A stretch of 42,530 nt of DNA from Pseudomonadota bacterium (lineage in GTDB: Bacteria; Pseudomonadota; Gammaproteobacteria; Xanthomonadales; Rhodanobacteraceae). The DNA lies in assembly GCA_021781425.1 (NCBI GenBank), contig JAJXWU010000205.1, forward strand, positions 1-42,530. Reading direction: 5' to 3'. Of the stretch, positions 18,675 through 26,669 are shown one piece after another (the stretch's first letter is position 1; every line of letters starts with the position of its first letter). The notes below the pieces were generated by a model. It did no database searches. It had not been told where the DNA came from and worked only from the letters and a program-made list of their open reading frames with translations. A program made the position numbers and the translations under genes.

Positions 18675-19260
18675 AGGTAGCCACCGCTTTCATCTGCTCG
18701 GGCGTAAGTGTGCGCGCAACAGCCAGCATGATCGGCGCGTTGGAGCGCGTTCCCGACTTGAAGCCTTCCAACTGCGCGGCGAGATAGTCCACGTGCTGAC
18801 CGGCCAGCCGCGGAAATGCCTTGTCACCAAGCGCTTGTGCACCGTGACAAGTGGCGCAGGCTGGAACCCCTTGGGTCGGAATCCCTTTTGTATAGATTTT
18901 CTCTCCTTCGGCCATCAGCACCGGACTGCCCGGTTGGCCCGGTGCCGGCTTCTGCGCTGCGTAATAGGCGGCCAGGCCCTTGATTGTGTCGTCGCTCAAT
19001 TGCGAAGCCATGCCCCACATGTATGCCTGCGCATTCGGGTCGCCTCGCTGATGGTCGCGGAAGGCATAAAGCTGCAGCGTGATATAGGCAGGCTGCTGGC
19101 CGGCGAGGTTGGGGAATACCGGCGAAATGCTGTGCCCTTCGGGTCCATGGCACGCCGAACAAACGCCCTGGGTGAGCGAAGCTGGGTCCTGTTGTGCGAT
19201 GGCGGAGCCTGCGATCGCGGCTAATACCACCACTGCAGCCCCAGCGAGAAACTTGTTCAT
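18658..19260 (-). CDS. diheme cytochrome c (c4-like)
   Basis: Signal peptide; two CxxCH motifs (CSACH, CATCH); YMWGMASQLSDDTIKGLAAYYAAQ and PRLAGQHVDYLAAQL c4 signatures. Confidence 0.9.
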   Translation of the reverse strand: MNKFLAGAAVVVLAAIAGSAIAQQDPASLTQGVCSACHGPEGHSISPVFPNLAGQQPAYITLQLYAFRDHQRGDPNAQAYMWGMASQLSDDTIKGLAAYYAAQKPAPGQPGSPVLMAEGEKIYTKGIPTQGVPACATCHGAQALGDKAFPRLAGQHVDYLAAQLEGFKSGTRSNAPIMLAVARTLTPEQMKAVATYAASR

Positions 19261-19272
19261 GATCCTGACTCC

Positions 19273-20640
19273 TCAGAAGTTGATCCAGCCCAGCAGGTAC
19301 AGCGTGTTGTTGTCGCTCGCATTCCTGCCTGACCCGTCGTAGTTGGTACCACCGCCGTTGAACCTGCTGTAGTTCGTGTACTGCAGCGCCAATTTGGTGT
19401 TCTCGTATGGCACCCAGTCGAGCTCTGCCGTCCACCCCTTGGTGTCGGGCCGGCTGTTGCCGTAGCCGGAGAACAGCACCGGTGCGTACAGCAGGGCGTC
19501 GGCCGAACCGGTGGTCGAGAAGTAGCCGAGCGCGGCGCCATAGGTGCGGCGGAAGTAGTAGCTTGCGCCCAGCCGCAGCGTCTTCAGATTATCGCTCCGG
19601 TTGCTCGACGCTCCGGCGGCGAAAGAGGCATCCAGCGTCTGCGTCTCGCGGATGTAGGTGGCGGTGGCCGTGAACAAGTGGTCGTCTCCGATGTACTGGT
19701 ACTGCGAGTCCCCGGCCCAGTCACGGTAGCGATTGGTCGGCCCGGTCAGCGGTGCACCGCCACCGGGGTAAAGGTCGGCGTCAATACCGTAGGTGCCCAC
19801 CTCCCAGGACTGCCGGTCCCACTGCCGCTCGTAGGCCAGACGCCAGTAGGGCGCGTTGGCGTTGACGACGCTCTTGCTCGTGCTATCGATGACCGCCGCG
19901 GCCGGCGCCGAGCGGTAGGCCCCGAGCTCGGCATAAAAGGCATTGTCCCAGGAAGCGTACGCGCTCAGGCCGGCGACGCCGGCGCCTACGAGGCCGCCGT
20001 CTATCATCGTGGTCGCGCCCGCCGAGGGCGCAGTCGAACTGCGCTGGTCGAACGGCGTCTGCCACGCCGGCGTGCTGTTCCACAAGTCCTGCACGGTGGG
20101 ATTGTTGTTGAAGCTCATGCCCCAAAGGAAATGGTCATTCACCATCTTCGCATAGCGGATGTCGGTGTTGTCCCAGCCGAACGATCCGGCCGTGCCGTCG
20201 TAGGTCATCTGTATGAAAGCACCCAGATTCGGCGCGATGCGCCCAGCGTAGAACAGGCTCGCCTGCTGCGGGAACAGCACCTGGCCATTCTTGGCCTGTG
20301 CATCGGGTACGCCGGAATCGGGAACGGCTTTTTGGGTTTGCGAGTACGAGGTCTGGAACATCATCGACAGCGGCGGCAGCTGATTGAGCAACAATGTTTG
20401 TTCTTTGCTTGTGTTCGTGCCGCTGACCTGCTGCAGGTTGTCAATCGTGTAGCCATTGAGCTTGAACCGACGACCGAAGGGCGTCAGCTCGGGAAAGACC
20501 GTGTGGCAAGCCTCGCAGGCCATCCCGGTCTGGCGGGCGAAGCTCGGCACAGCCCGTGCGCTGCCCGGGGCCAGCAGCAGTGCGCCACATGCCACCGCCA
20601 GCAACGCGAGGAATGATCCGCATTTGCTCTGCATCTTCAT
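19273..20640 (-). CDS. Cyc2-like outer-membrane protein: N-terminal monoheme CxxCH segment fused to a beta-barrel
   Basis: 455 aa; signal peptide; PSFARQTGMACEACHTVFPELTPFGRRFKLNGY; then alternating barrel-type strands, ending in aromatic F (LYLLGWINF). Confidence 0.8.
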   Translation of the reverse strand: MKMQSKCGSFLALLAVACGALLLAPGSARAVPSFARQTGMACEACHTVFPELTPFGRRFKLNGYTIDNLQQVSGTNTSKEQTLLLNQLPPLSMMFQTSYSQTQKAVPDSGVPDAQAKNGQVLFPQQASLFYAGRIAPNLGAFIQMTYDGTAGSFGWDNTDIRYAKMVNDHFLWGMSFNNNPTVQDLWNSTPAWQTPFDQRSSTAPSAGATTMIDGGLVGAGVAGLSAYASWDNAFYAELGAYRSAPAAAVIDSTSKSVVNANAPYWRLAYERQWDRQSWEVGTYGIDADLYPGGGAPLTGPTNRYRDWAGDSQYQYIGDDHLFTATATYIRETQTLDASFAAGASSNRSDNLKTLRLGASYYFRRTYGAALGYFSTTGSADALLYAPVLFSGYGNSRPDTKGWTAELDWVPYENTKLALQYTNYSRFNGGGTNYDGSGRNASDNNTLYLLGWINF

Positions 20641-20700
20641 TGCGCTCTCCTATCGAATCTGATCTGTGGGGAAATTTACTACGCCACTCCATGGCTCGCA

Positions 20701-20714
20701 TTGATGCAAGTCAA
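20701..20714. promoter_or_regulatory. FNR/Anr-type box
   Basis: TTGATGCAAGTCAA, 9/10 match to TTGAT-N4-ATCAA, between divergent 20640(-) and 20749(+) starts. Confidence 0.75.
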
Positions 20715-20748
20715 TGCAACCCTCGGGTTCGACGTTCACCATTGCCCA

Positions 20749-22143
20749 ATGTCAACCCATGCCACCTTCGACCCCGGCCTTATCGCGCGCTACGACGTGA
20801 ACGGTCCGCGCTACACCTCCTACCCGGCCGCGCCACAGTTTCACGCCGGATTCGGCGAGATGCAACTGCGCGCTGCCGCGCTCGCCTCCAACGACGATCC
20901 GATTCCGCGGCCGCTGTCGCTGTACGTGCATATTCCATTTTGCCTGAGTCCGTGCTTCTACTGCGGCTGCACGCGCCTCATCACCCGCGACAAGGGCAGG
21001 ACGCCGATCTACCTGCAGCGCCTGCACCGCGAGATCGAGCTGACCGCGCCGCTGTTCGACCGCGACCGGCCCGTGTTGCAACTGCACTTCGGCGGCGGCA
21101 CGCCGAATTTTCTTGATCCGGCGCAGATGGCCGAACTGCTCGAATCGCTGGCTCAGCATTTTTCCTTCAGCCGCGATGCACGGCGCGAATTCGGCATCGA
21201 ACTCGACCCGCGCTTCTGCGACGCTGCCTATGTGCGCGCATTGGCCCCGCTCGGCTTCAATCGCGTCTCGGTCGGCATCCAGGACTTCGATCCCGAGGTG
21301 CAGGCGGCGGTGAACCGAATCCAAAGTGTGGCGCAAACGCGCGCGGTGCTCGATGCGGCGCGGGAAGCGGGATTCCGCTCGGCGAGCGTGGACCTGATCT
21401 ACGGTTTGCCGAAGCAAACCTTGAGCGGCTTTGCACGCACGCTCGACGAGGTGATTGCACTGGCGCCTGACCGCATCGCCGCCTACGCCTACGCGCACCT
21501 GCCGGAACGCTTCAAGGCGCAGCGCCAGATCCACGCCGCCGACCTGCCGGATGCGGCCGGGCGTCTGAACCTGCTCGGCCTGACGGTGGAAAAGCTGACG
21601 CAAGCCGGCTATCGCTACATCGGCATGGATCACTTCGCGCGCGCGGACGACGAATTGGCGCGCGCGCAGGACGCTGGCACCCTGCAGCGCAATTTCCAGG
21701 GCTACTCCACCCACGGCGGCTGCGATCTGATCGGCCTGGGCATGAGCGCGATCTCGCACGTCGGCGCGAGCTTCAGCCAGAACGCACGCGCGCTGCCCGG
21801 CTATTACGCCGCGCTCGACACCGGTCGCCTGCCGACCGCGCGCGGGCTGGCGCTGAGCGAGGACGACCTGATCCGCGCCGATGCGATCACGCAACTCATG
21901 TGCCACGGCGCGCTCGACATCGCCGCGTTGCAGACGCGCCATCGCCTGGACTTCGGCTTGTACTTCGCGGCGGAACTGCAGCGCCTGGCACGGCTGGAAA
22001 ACGACGGTTTGATCCGGATCGCGCCGGAGGCCCTGCGTGTCACTCCGCGCGGCCGCTTCCTGCTGCGCAATATCGCCATGTGTTTCGACGCCTACCTCGC
22101 GCACGAGGCCGCACCTGCGGTACGCTATTCGCGAACCCTGTAA
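20749..22143 (+). CDS. hemN: oxygen-independent coproporphyrinogen III oxidase
   Basis: HIPFCLSPCFYCGCTR radical SAM motif; YNGPRYTSYP-like N-terminus; HFGGGTPNF; GYSTHGGCDLIGLGMSAISH. Confidence 0.95.
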   Translation: MSTHATFDPGLIARYDVNGPRYTSYPAAPQFHAGFGEMQLRAAALASNDDPIPRPLSLYVHIPFCLSPCFYCGCTRLITRDKGRTPIYLQRLHREIELTAPLFDRDRPVLQLHFGGGTPNFLDPAQMAELLESLAQHFSFSRDARREFGIELDPRFCDAAYVRALAPLGFNRVSVGIQDFDPEVQAAVNRIQSVAQTRAVLDAAREAGFRSASVDLIYGLPKQTLSGFARTLDEVIALAPDRIAAYAYAHLPERFKAQRQIHAADLPDAAGRLNLLGLTVEKLTQAGYRYIGMDHFARADDELARAQDAGTLQRNFQGYSTHGGCDLIGLGMSAISHVGASFSQNARALPGYYAALDTGRLPTARGLALSEDDLIRADAITQLMCHGALDIAALQTRHRLDFGLYFAAELQRLARLENDGLIRIAPEALRVTPRGRFLLRNIAMCFDAYLAHEAAPAVRYSRTL

Positions 22144-22175
22144 CCCGGCCACCCGCCGGGCGGCCGGACACGCGC

Positions 22176-22934
22176 ATGACCCAATGGTCCCAACGCGGCA
22201 GGTTGCTGCCGCAGAATTCGATCGCCGACGACGGCGACGAAGTGCATTTCTGCTCGACCTGTGCGTTCGGCTCGGCCTGTCTGCCGGCCGGTCTGGACAA
22301 GACCGCGCTGAACGAATTGCACATGCTGGTCGGACACGTCGGCCCGTTCCACGACGGCGACATCGTGTTCCGCAGCGGCGAACGCTTCGGCGCAGTGTTC
22401 GCGGTGCGCGCCGGCATGGTCAAGACGCGCCAGCTCGACGACGAGGGCCATGAGCAGGTGCTTGGCTTTCATCTGCCCGGCGAGATGATCGGACTGGACG
22501 CGATCCATCCGGCGAAGTATCCCTGCGATGCGATCGCGCTGGATACGGTGTTCGTGTGCCGCTTTTCGTTTCCTGCTCTGTCCACTCTCGCAACGAAGAT
22601 CCCGGATGTGCAAGGACGCCTGTTCGATCTGCTCAGCGCCGACATCGGCAAGTCCGCCCGCTATTCCGGCGACCACGCGGCGGACGAGCGCCTCGCTGCC
22701 TTTTTGCTCGATCTGAGCGGCCGCTACGCCGCGCGCGGCTTTGCGCCGAATGCGTTCCGCCTGGTCATGCCACGCGCCGACATCGCCAATTTCCTGCGTC
22801 TGGCCGCCGAAACGGTGAGCCGCGTGCTACGCCGTTTCCAGGATCAGAACCTGATCCGCGTCGACGGCCGCGAGGTAGAGCTGACCGACAAGGCCGCGCT
22901 GCACAAGCTCGCACGGCATATCCTGCGCGATTGA
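22176..22934 (+). CDS. fnr: FNR/Anr-type Crp-family oxygen-responsive regulator
   Basis: CSTCAFGSAC (Cx2Cx5C) plus downstream Cys; cNMP-binding-like domain; MPRADIANFLRLAAETVSRVLRRFQ HTH. Confidence 0.93.
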   Translation: MTQWSQRGRLLPQNSIADDGDEVHFCSTCAFGSACLPAGLDKTALNELHMLVGHVGPFHDGDIVFRSGERFGAVFAVRAGMVKTRQLDDEGHEQVLGFHLPGEMIGLDAIHPAKYPCDAIALDTVFVCRFSFPALSTLATKIPDVQGRLFDLLSADIGKSARYSGDHAADERLAAFLLDLSGRYAARGFAPNAFRLVMPRADIANFLRLAAETVSRVLRRFQDQNLIRVDGREVELTDKAALHKLARHILRD

Positions 22935-22990
22935 AGAAGCCGGCGCTGAGGGTCGGTCACCCGCAAGAGCGACAGAAGGTCACACCATCA

Positions 22991-23461
22991 CTAGCCACGA
23001 CCCTTCTTGCCTCGTCTCGCACGGGCAGACTGAATACTCTCGAGACGAGACTGTGCTTCGCGCTTACCCAGTCCCCGCATCGCGCTGATGGCAACCACCT
23101 GCTCCTTGCGTGGCGTGGCTTTCTTGGCTTCCCAGTTGTAGACCGATTGCTCGCTGACGCCCAAAAGCAGCGCCAATTGCACCGCGGACAACCCGAGCCG
23201 CTTGCGCAACGAGCGCAACCCCTTCGCAACGAATCTGAGGGGCCGATCGGGAAGCGCTCCGGCTTTGATATCGACGTCATCCTTTGTGCGCCTTTCCAGC
23301 AATGCCGACTTCCTCTGCAGCGCGATTACCTGGCGCTTCAGCGCGGCAATCTCACGCCGGTACGAAGCGGACGCCTTTTTGACGCCCGCCATTTCCTGGC
23401 GGATTTCCCGTTTGCTAAGTCGCGTTATTTCCGCCTTCAAGAGTGCGCCGATATTGGGCAT
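22991..23461 (-). CDS. coiled-coil plus XRE-type HTH DNA-binding protein
   Basis: RLGLSAVQLALLLGVSEQSVYNWEAKKATPRKEQVVAI; N-terminal charged helical region. Confidence 0.8.
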   Translation of the reverse strand: MPNIGALLKAEITRLSKREIRQEMAGVKKASASYRREIAALKRQVIALQRKSALLERRTKDDVDIKAGALPDRPLRFVAKGLRSLRKRLGLSAVQLALLLGVSEQSVYNWEAKKATPRKEQVVAISAMRGLGKREAQSRLESIQSARARRGKKGRG

Positions 23462-23477
23462 GACTCGCAATCCTCGA

Positions 23478-23855
23478 TCAGGCGGCGGCGTCTTTGAGTT
23501 TCTTCAATGGACGCACCTTTACCCGGACCGAGGCCGGCTTGGCCGCGAACCATTGTTCCTGCTTGGTGAACGGATTGATGCCCTTGCGCTTGGGCTTGGC
23601 CGGGATCGCAGCAACCGTGATCTTCAGCAGGCCTGGCAGCACAAACGTGCGCGCACCGTTCTTGTTGACCGAACCGACCACTGCGCCTTCAAGCGCCGCG
23701 AGTACGGAGCGGACGTCCTTGACCATGACGCCACACGTGTCTGTGATGTACTCGACCAACCCGGATTTGCTGAGAACCTGCTTGATCGGCTTGTTGGCGG
23801 GCGACTTGGATGCGGACTTCGGTGCGACTTTCTTCGCGGCCTTCTTGGTTGCCAT
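23478..23855 (-). CDS. HU/IHF-like DNA-binding protein with Lys/Ala/Pro-rich N-terminal tail
   Basis: MATKKAAKKVAPKSASKSPANKPIKQVLSKSGLVEYITDTCGV...; FVLPGLLKITVAAIPAKPKRKGINPFTKQ. Confidence 0.85.
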   Translation of the reverse strand: MATKKAAKKVAPKSASKSPANKPIKQVLSKSGLVEYITDTCGVMVKDVRSVLAALEGAVVGSVNKNGARTFVLPGLLKITVAAIPAKPKRKGINPFTKQEQWFAAKPASVRVKVRPLKKLKDAAA

Positions 23856-23911
23856 GATCTTTCCCTTTTGATGTTTGTAAAGGCGCATGCCGACGAGCCA
23901 TGCGGAACCGT

Positions 23912-23928
23912 GAATGTACGCTACATTC
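23912..23928. promoter_or_regulatory. Perfect 7-3-7 palindrome, candidate operator
   Basis: GAATGTA-CGC-TACATTC, 57 nt upstream of the HU-like start codon. Confidence 0.55.
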
Positions 23929-24364
23929 TACGCGCGGCCAAGCGATTTGGTGTGTGTTCTAGCCATGGTGGCCGATTAGGCGTGTTCTGTCGGCTGCTGC
24001 GAAATCCCCGGCGTTCGGTTGCGATCGATGGATTTTTTCAACGGTTTCGACTCGAGAAGCGATCCACGAATGCACCTTCGCCGGAGTCTGGTTTCCCGCG
24101 TTTTCATCGTCCGGCTGGCGCACCCAGCATCGATCAGCGCGGCTTGCCACGATCACCCTTGCCGTCGACTTCGGTGCGGATCAGCGTCAGGCGACAGAAA
24201 ACCCTATTTTTCTCGACACCTTTGAAGGCTACTGATACTTACAGCGGGCGATAACCCCCGCGGGCCCGCCTCGTCCCAATCCGCGTTTTTGTCCCGCCTA
24301 TCGCGCGGTATCGCGTCGGCAGGGCTACGCCACCATCCGAACATCGCCACTACGCACGCGGCAA

Positions 24365-24772
24365 TCAAGCCGGGGAAACATCCGACCCCGCCGCGGCGGC
24401 TTTGCCGGCAGAGTCGGCCTCCAGTGCAGCGTTCAATTCCGCAATCAGCACCCGTGCCTGATCGCGCAGCGCCGCGTAGGCGGGCTCCCACTGCTCCGGC
24501 CGCGGCGCAGCGAGTCCGAAACGCTGCAAGCGCGATGCCGCCGAGCGCAGTTGCGCGCGCAGACGCGTGATTTCGGCGAGCGCCGCATCGTGCTCGTCCT
24601 TGCCGATGAGCAGCACCTTGCGGTCGCGGCACACGCCGATGCACGGTTGCGGTGCCTCGATCCTGCCGCAGCCGATGCATTGCCATGCCTGGATATATTC
24701 GGCCACGCGCGTCTCTCCTGCCAGGCCGTGAGCATGCGCTGTCGCAGTCGGTGTCGCGTTGATCGCGGTCAA
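24365..24772 (-). CDS. hypothetical protein with Cys-containing (zinc-ribbon-like) N-terminus and coiled coil
   Basis: WQCIGCGRIEAPQPCIGVCRDRK followed by predicted coiled coil; only plausible long frame here. Confidence 0.6.
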   Translation of the reverse strand: MTAINATPTATAHAHGLAGETRVAEYIQAWQCIGCGRIEAPQPCIGVCRDRKVLLIGKDEHDAALAEITRLRAQLRSAASRLQRFGLAAPRPEQWEPAYAALRDQARVLIAELNAALEADSAGKAAAAGSDVSPA

Positions 24773-24852
24773 ACGATCCGCGCCCGCGGGTGCGGCGTTC
24801 GCCGTGAATCCCTTTCAGCCCGGCCGCGACAAAATTCCCGGATAATGTATGG

Positions 24853-25257
24853 ATGCTCGAGCTCTATCCGCAGATCAAACTGATCCACATCGCTTGCGTC
24901 GTCCTCTCCGGCAGCCTGTTCGCGCTGCGCGGAACGATCCTGATTCTGGCCGGATCGCAATGGGTCCATCACCCGATCGTGCGTCGCACGACGTACCTGA
25001 TCGACACCACCCTGCTGGCCGCCGGCATCGCACTCGCCGCGATGCTGCACCAGTATCCGTTCGTGCAAGCCTGGCTCACCGCCAAGGTGCTGCTGCTCGT
25101 GGTCTACATCGTGCTCGGCGTGTTCGCCCTGCGCCGCGGACGCACGCGCGGCAGCCGCGCCGGATTCTTCTTTGCCGCGCTCGCGGTGTACCTGTTCATC
25201 GCGAGCATCGCGATTGCGCACGATCCGCGCGGCCTATTCACGCGGTTCGTGCGCTGA
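24853..25257 (+). CDS. SirB2-family membrane protein
   Basis: YPQIKLIHIACVVLSGSLFALRG...; four hydrophobic helices; SirB2-like. Confidence 0.85.
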   Translation: MLELYPQIKLIHIACVVLSGSLFALRGTILILAGSQWVHHPIVRRTTYLIDTTLLAAGIALAAMLHQYPFVQAWLTAKVLLLVVYIVLGVFALRRGRTRGSRAGFFFAALAVYLFIASIAIAHDPRGLFTRFVR

Positions 25258-25266
25258 TGCGCGCGA

Positions 25267-26478
25267 TCAGAATTTGTATTCCAGGCCGGCCCAGATCTTG
25301 CGCTCGTCGGTGCTGAAGCCGTCGCTGCGGTAATCGGCAAGCTTGAGCAATCCGGTCACGCATGCGGCTAACGGATAGGTCAGCATGGCGTCGAATTCAG
25401 CGCCGTAGGCGCGTCCGCCGCGGTCGGCGTGGAAATCGTGCCAGACGGCCGTCCACGCCGCCTTGCCAAAATTGCCGTTGGCGCCGATGTAGCGGTCGTC
25501 GATGCCGTCGAGCGGGGTTGTCAGAAAACGGTCGGCCCAGCCGTCGAAAGCGTGCAAGGTCGCGTAAGGCGTGGCGAAGCCGTAGCGCCCGTTGCCACCC
25601 ATTATTTCGTCGCCGGCCTTGAAGGTGATGCCACGCCACGTCAATGCCGGTTCGATCAGGCGGTAATCGGCGCTTTGCGAGGCCGGATTGTTGGCATAGC
25701 CATTCTGGTGCGCATATTCCAGCGTCCAGCCGAACTTCCAGTCGCCGTTTGCATGCGCTCCTGCCCAACGCGCACCGACGGTTTTCGTCGACAGGGTGGC
25801 TACGCTGTCGTTCTCGACCAGATAGGCGTAGCCGGTCATGGTTCCTACCGGCGTCGCCTGGCTCAGATTGAACAGATTCCCTTGCAGATCCCAGGCACGC
25901 AGCAGCGCATTGGGATTGGCGTTGCCGAACACGCGCTGCACGCGATCGAGGTACGCGTAGCGCACGACCGGACCGTCGCCGCCGAAGCCGTAGCGCAGCG
26001 ACAGCGCATCGAAGGTCTGCTCGTTCTGGCGCCAGCCGGAATTGCCGAAGAAGCGCTGGTTGTCGAAAGCCACGATCTGCCGCCCGAGCGCGGCATCAAG
26101 TCCGCCATCCGCATAACCGACGTAGGCCTCGTGGAATTCGCTGGATTGCGGATCGGCGACGATCGGATACTGCGTCTTGCCGTTCGCGGTGCTGTTGTAG
26201 TCGGCGCCGACCAGCGCCTGTACGCGATCGCCGGAAGCGACCAGCCGCCAGCCCGGCGCGAACGCCCAGCGGTAGCCGAGGCGCAGGCGCACGGTGTTGG
26301 CATCGGCATTCTTGGCGAACGCGGCGTCATCGACGCCTTCGTACCGGTAGCGCAATTCCACGATTGGCTTGTTCTGCTCCACGGCTTGCGTGGCCGCCAC
26401 CGGCGGTGCGGCGGCGGTTAATGCCAGGATCAGGAAAAGATACGGCGCCCCGAGGCGCGAGCATCGGCGGGAATGCAT
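25267..26478 (-). CDS. outer-membrane porin (alginate-export/OprE-like barrel)
   Basis: Start at MHSRRCSRLG; signal peptide; IVELRYRYEGVDDAAFAKNADANTVRLRLGYRWAFAPGW; C-terminal LEYKF. Confidence 0.8.
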   Translation of the reverse strand: MHSRRCSRLGAPYLFLILALTAAAPPVAATQAVEQNKPIVELRYRYEGVDDAAFAKNADANTVRLRLGYRWAFAPGWRLVASGDRVQALVGADYNSTANGKTQYPIVADPQSSEFHEAYVGYADGGLDAALGRQIVAFDNQRFFGNSGWRQNEQTFDALSLRYGFGGDGPVVRYAYLDRVQRVFGNANPNALLRAWDLQGNLFNLSQATPVGTMTGYAYLVENDSVATLSTKTVGARWAGAHANGDWKFGWTLEYAHQNGYANNPASQSADYRLIEPALTWRGITFKAGDEIMGGNGRYGFATPYATLHAFDGWADRFLTTPLDGIDDRYIGANGNFGKAAWTAVWHDFHADRGGRAYGAEFDAMLTYPLAACVTGLLKLADYRSDGFSTDERKIWAGLEYKF

Positions 26479-26544
26479 GATGTGTTCTCCGATTGCATGA
26501 CGTTGGATTCGGGTGCAATCTGCAACCGGTTTTTTCCTTCGGCC

Positions 26545-26558
26545 TTGACCGGGATCAA
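26545..26558. promoter_or_regulatory. FNR/Anr-type box (porin-proximal)
   Basis: TTGACCGGGATCAA, 9/10 match to TTGAT-N4-ATCAA. Confidence 0.75.
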
Positions 26559-26593
26559 GAACGTCTGCGATGTGCCGATGCATGCCGCATCGC

Positions 26594-26607
26594 TTGATTC
26601 CGATCAA
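26594..26607. promoter_or_regulatory. FNR/Anr-type box (nirK-proximal), perfect consensus
   Basis: TTGATTCCGATCAA, 10/10 match. Confidence 0.85.
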
Positions 26608-26669
26608 GGTTGTCGCACCATCCGCTTTCGACAATGCGCGCATCGTTCGACTACAGCGGAGAAGCCATC

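Noticed and set aside
20752-22152. 466 aa minus ORF opposite hemN
   Set aside because: Shadow ORF; hemN motifs are unambiguous on the plus strand.
23890-24364. Possible gene in the ~470 bp gap (e.g. 23959..24156 -, 24204..24686 -)
   Set aside because: Candidate frames are short or Arg-rich without RBS or recognisable domain; could hold an sRNA but I see no supporting structure.
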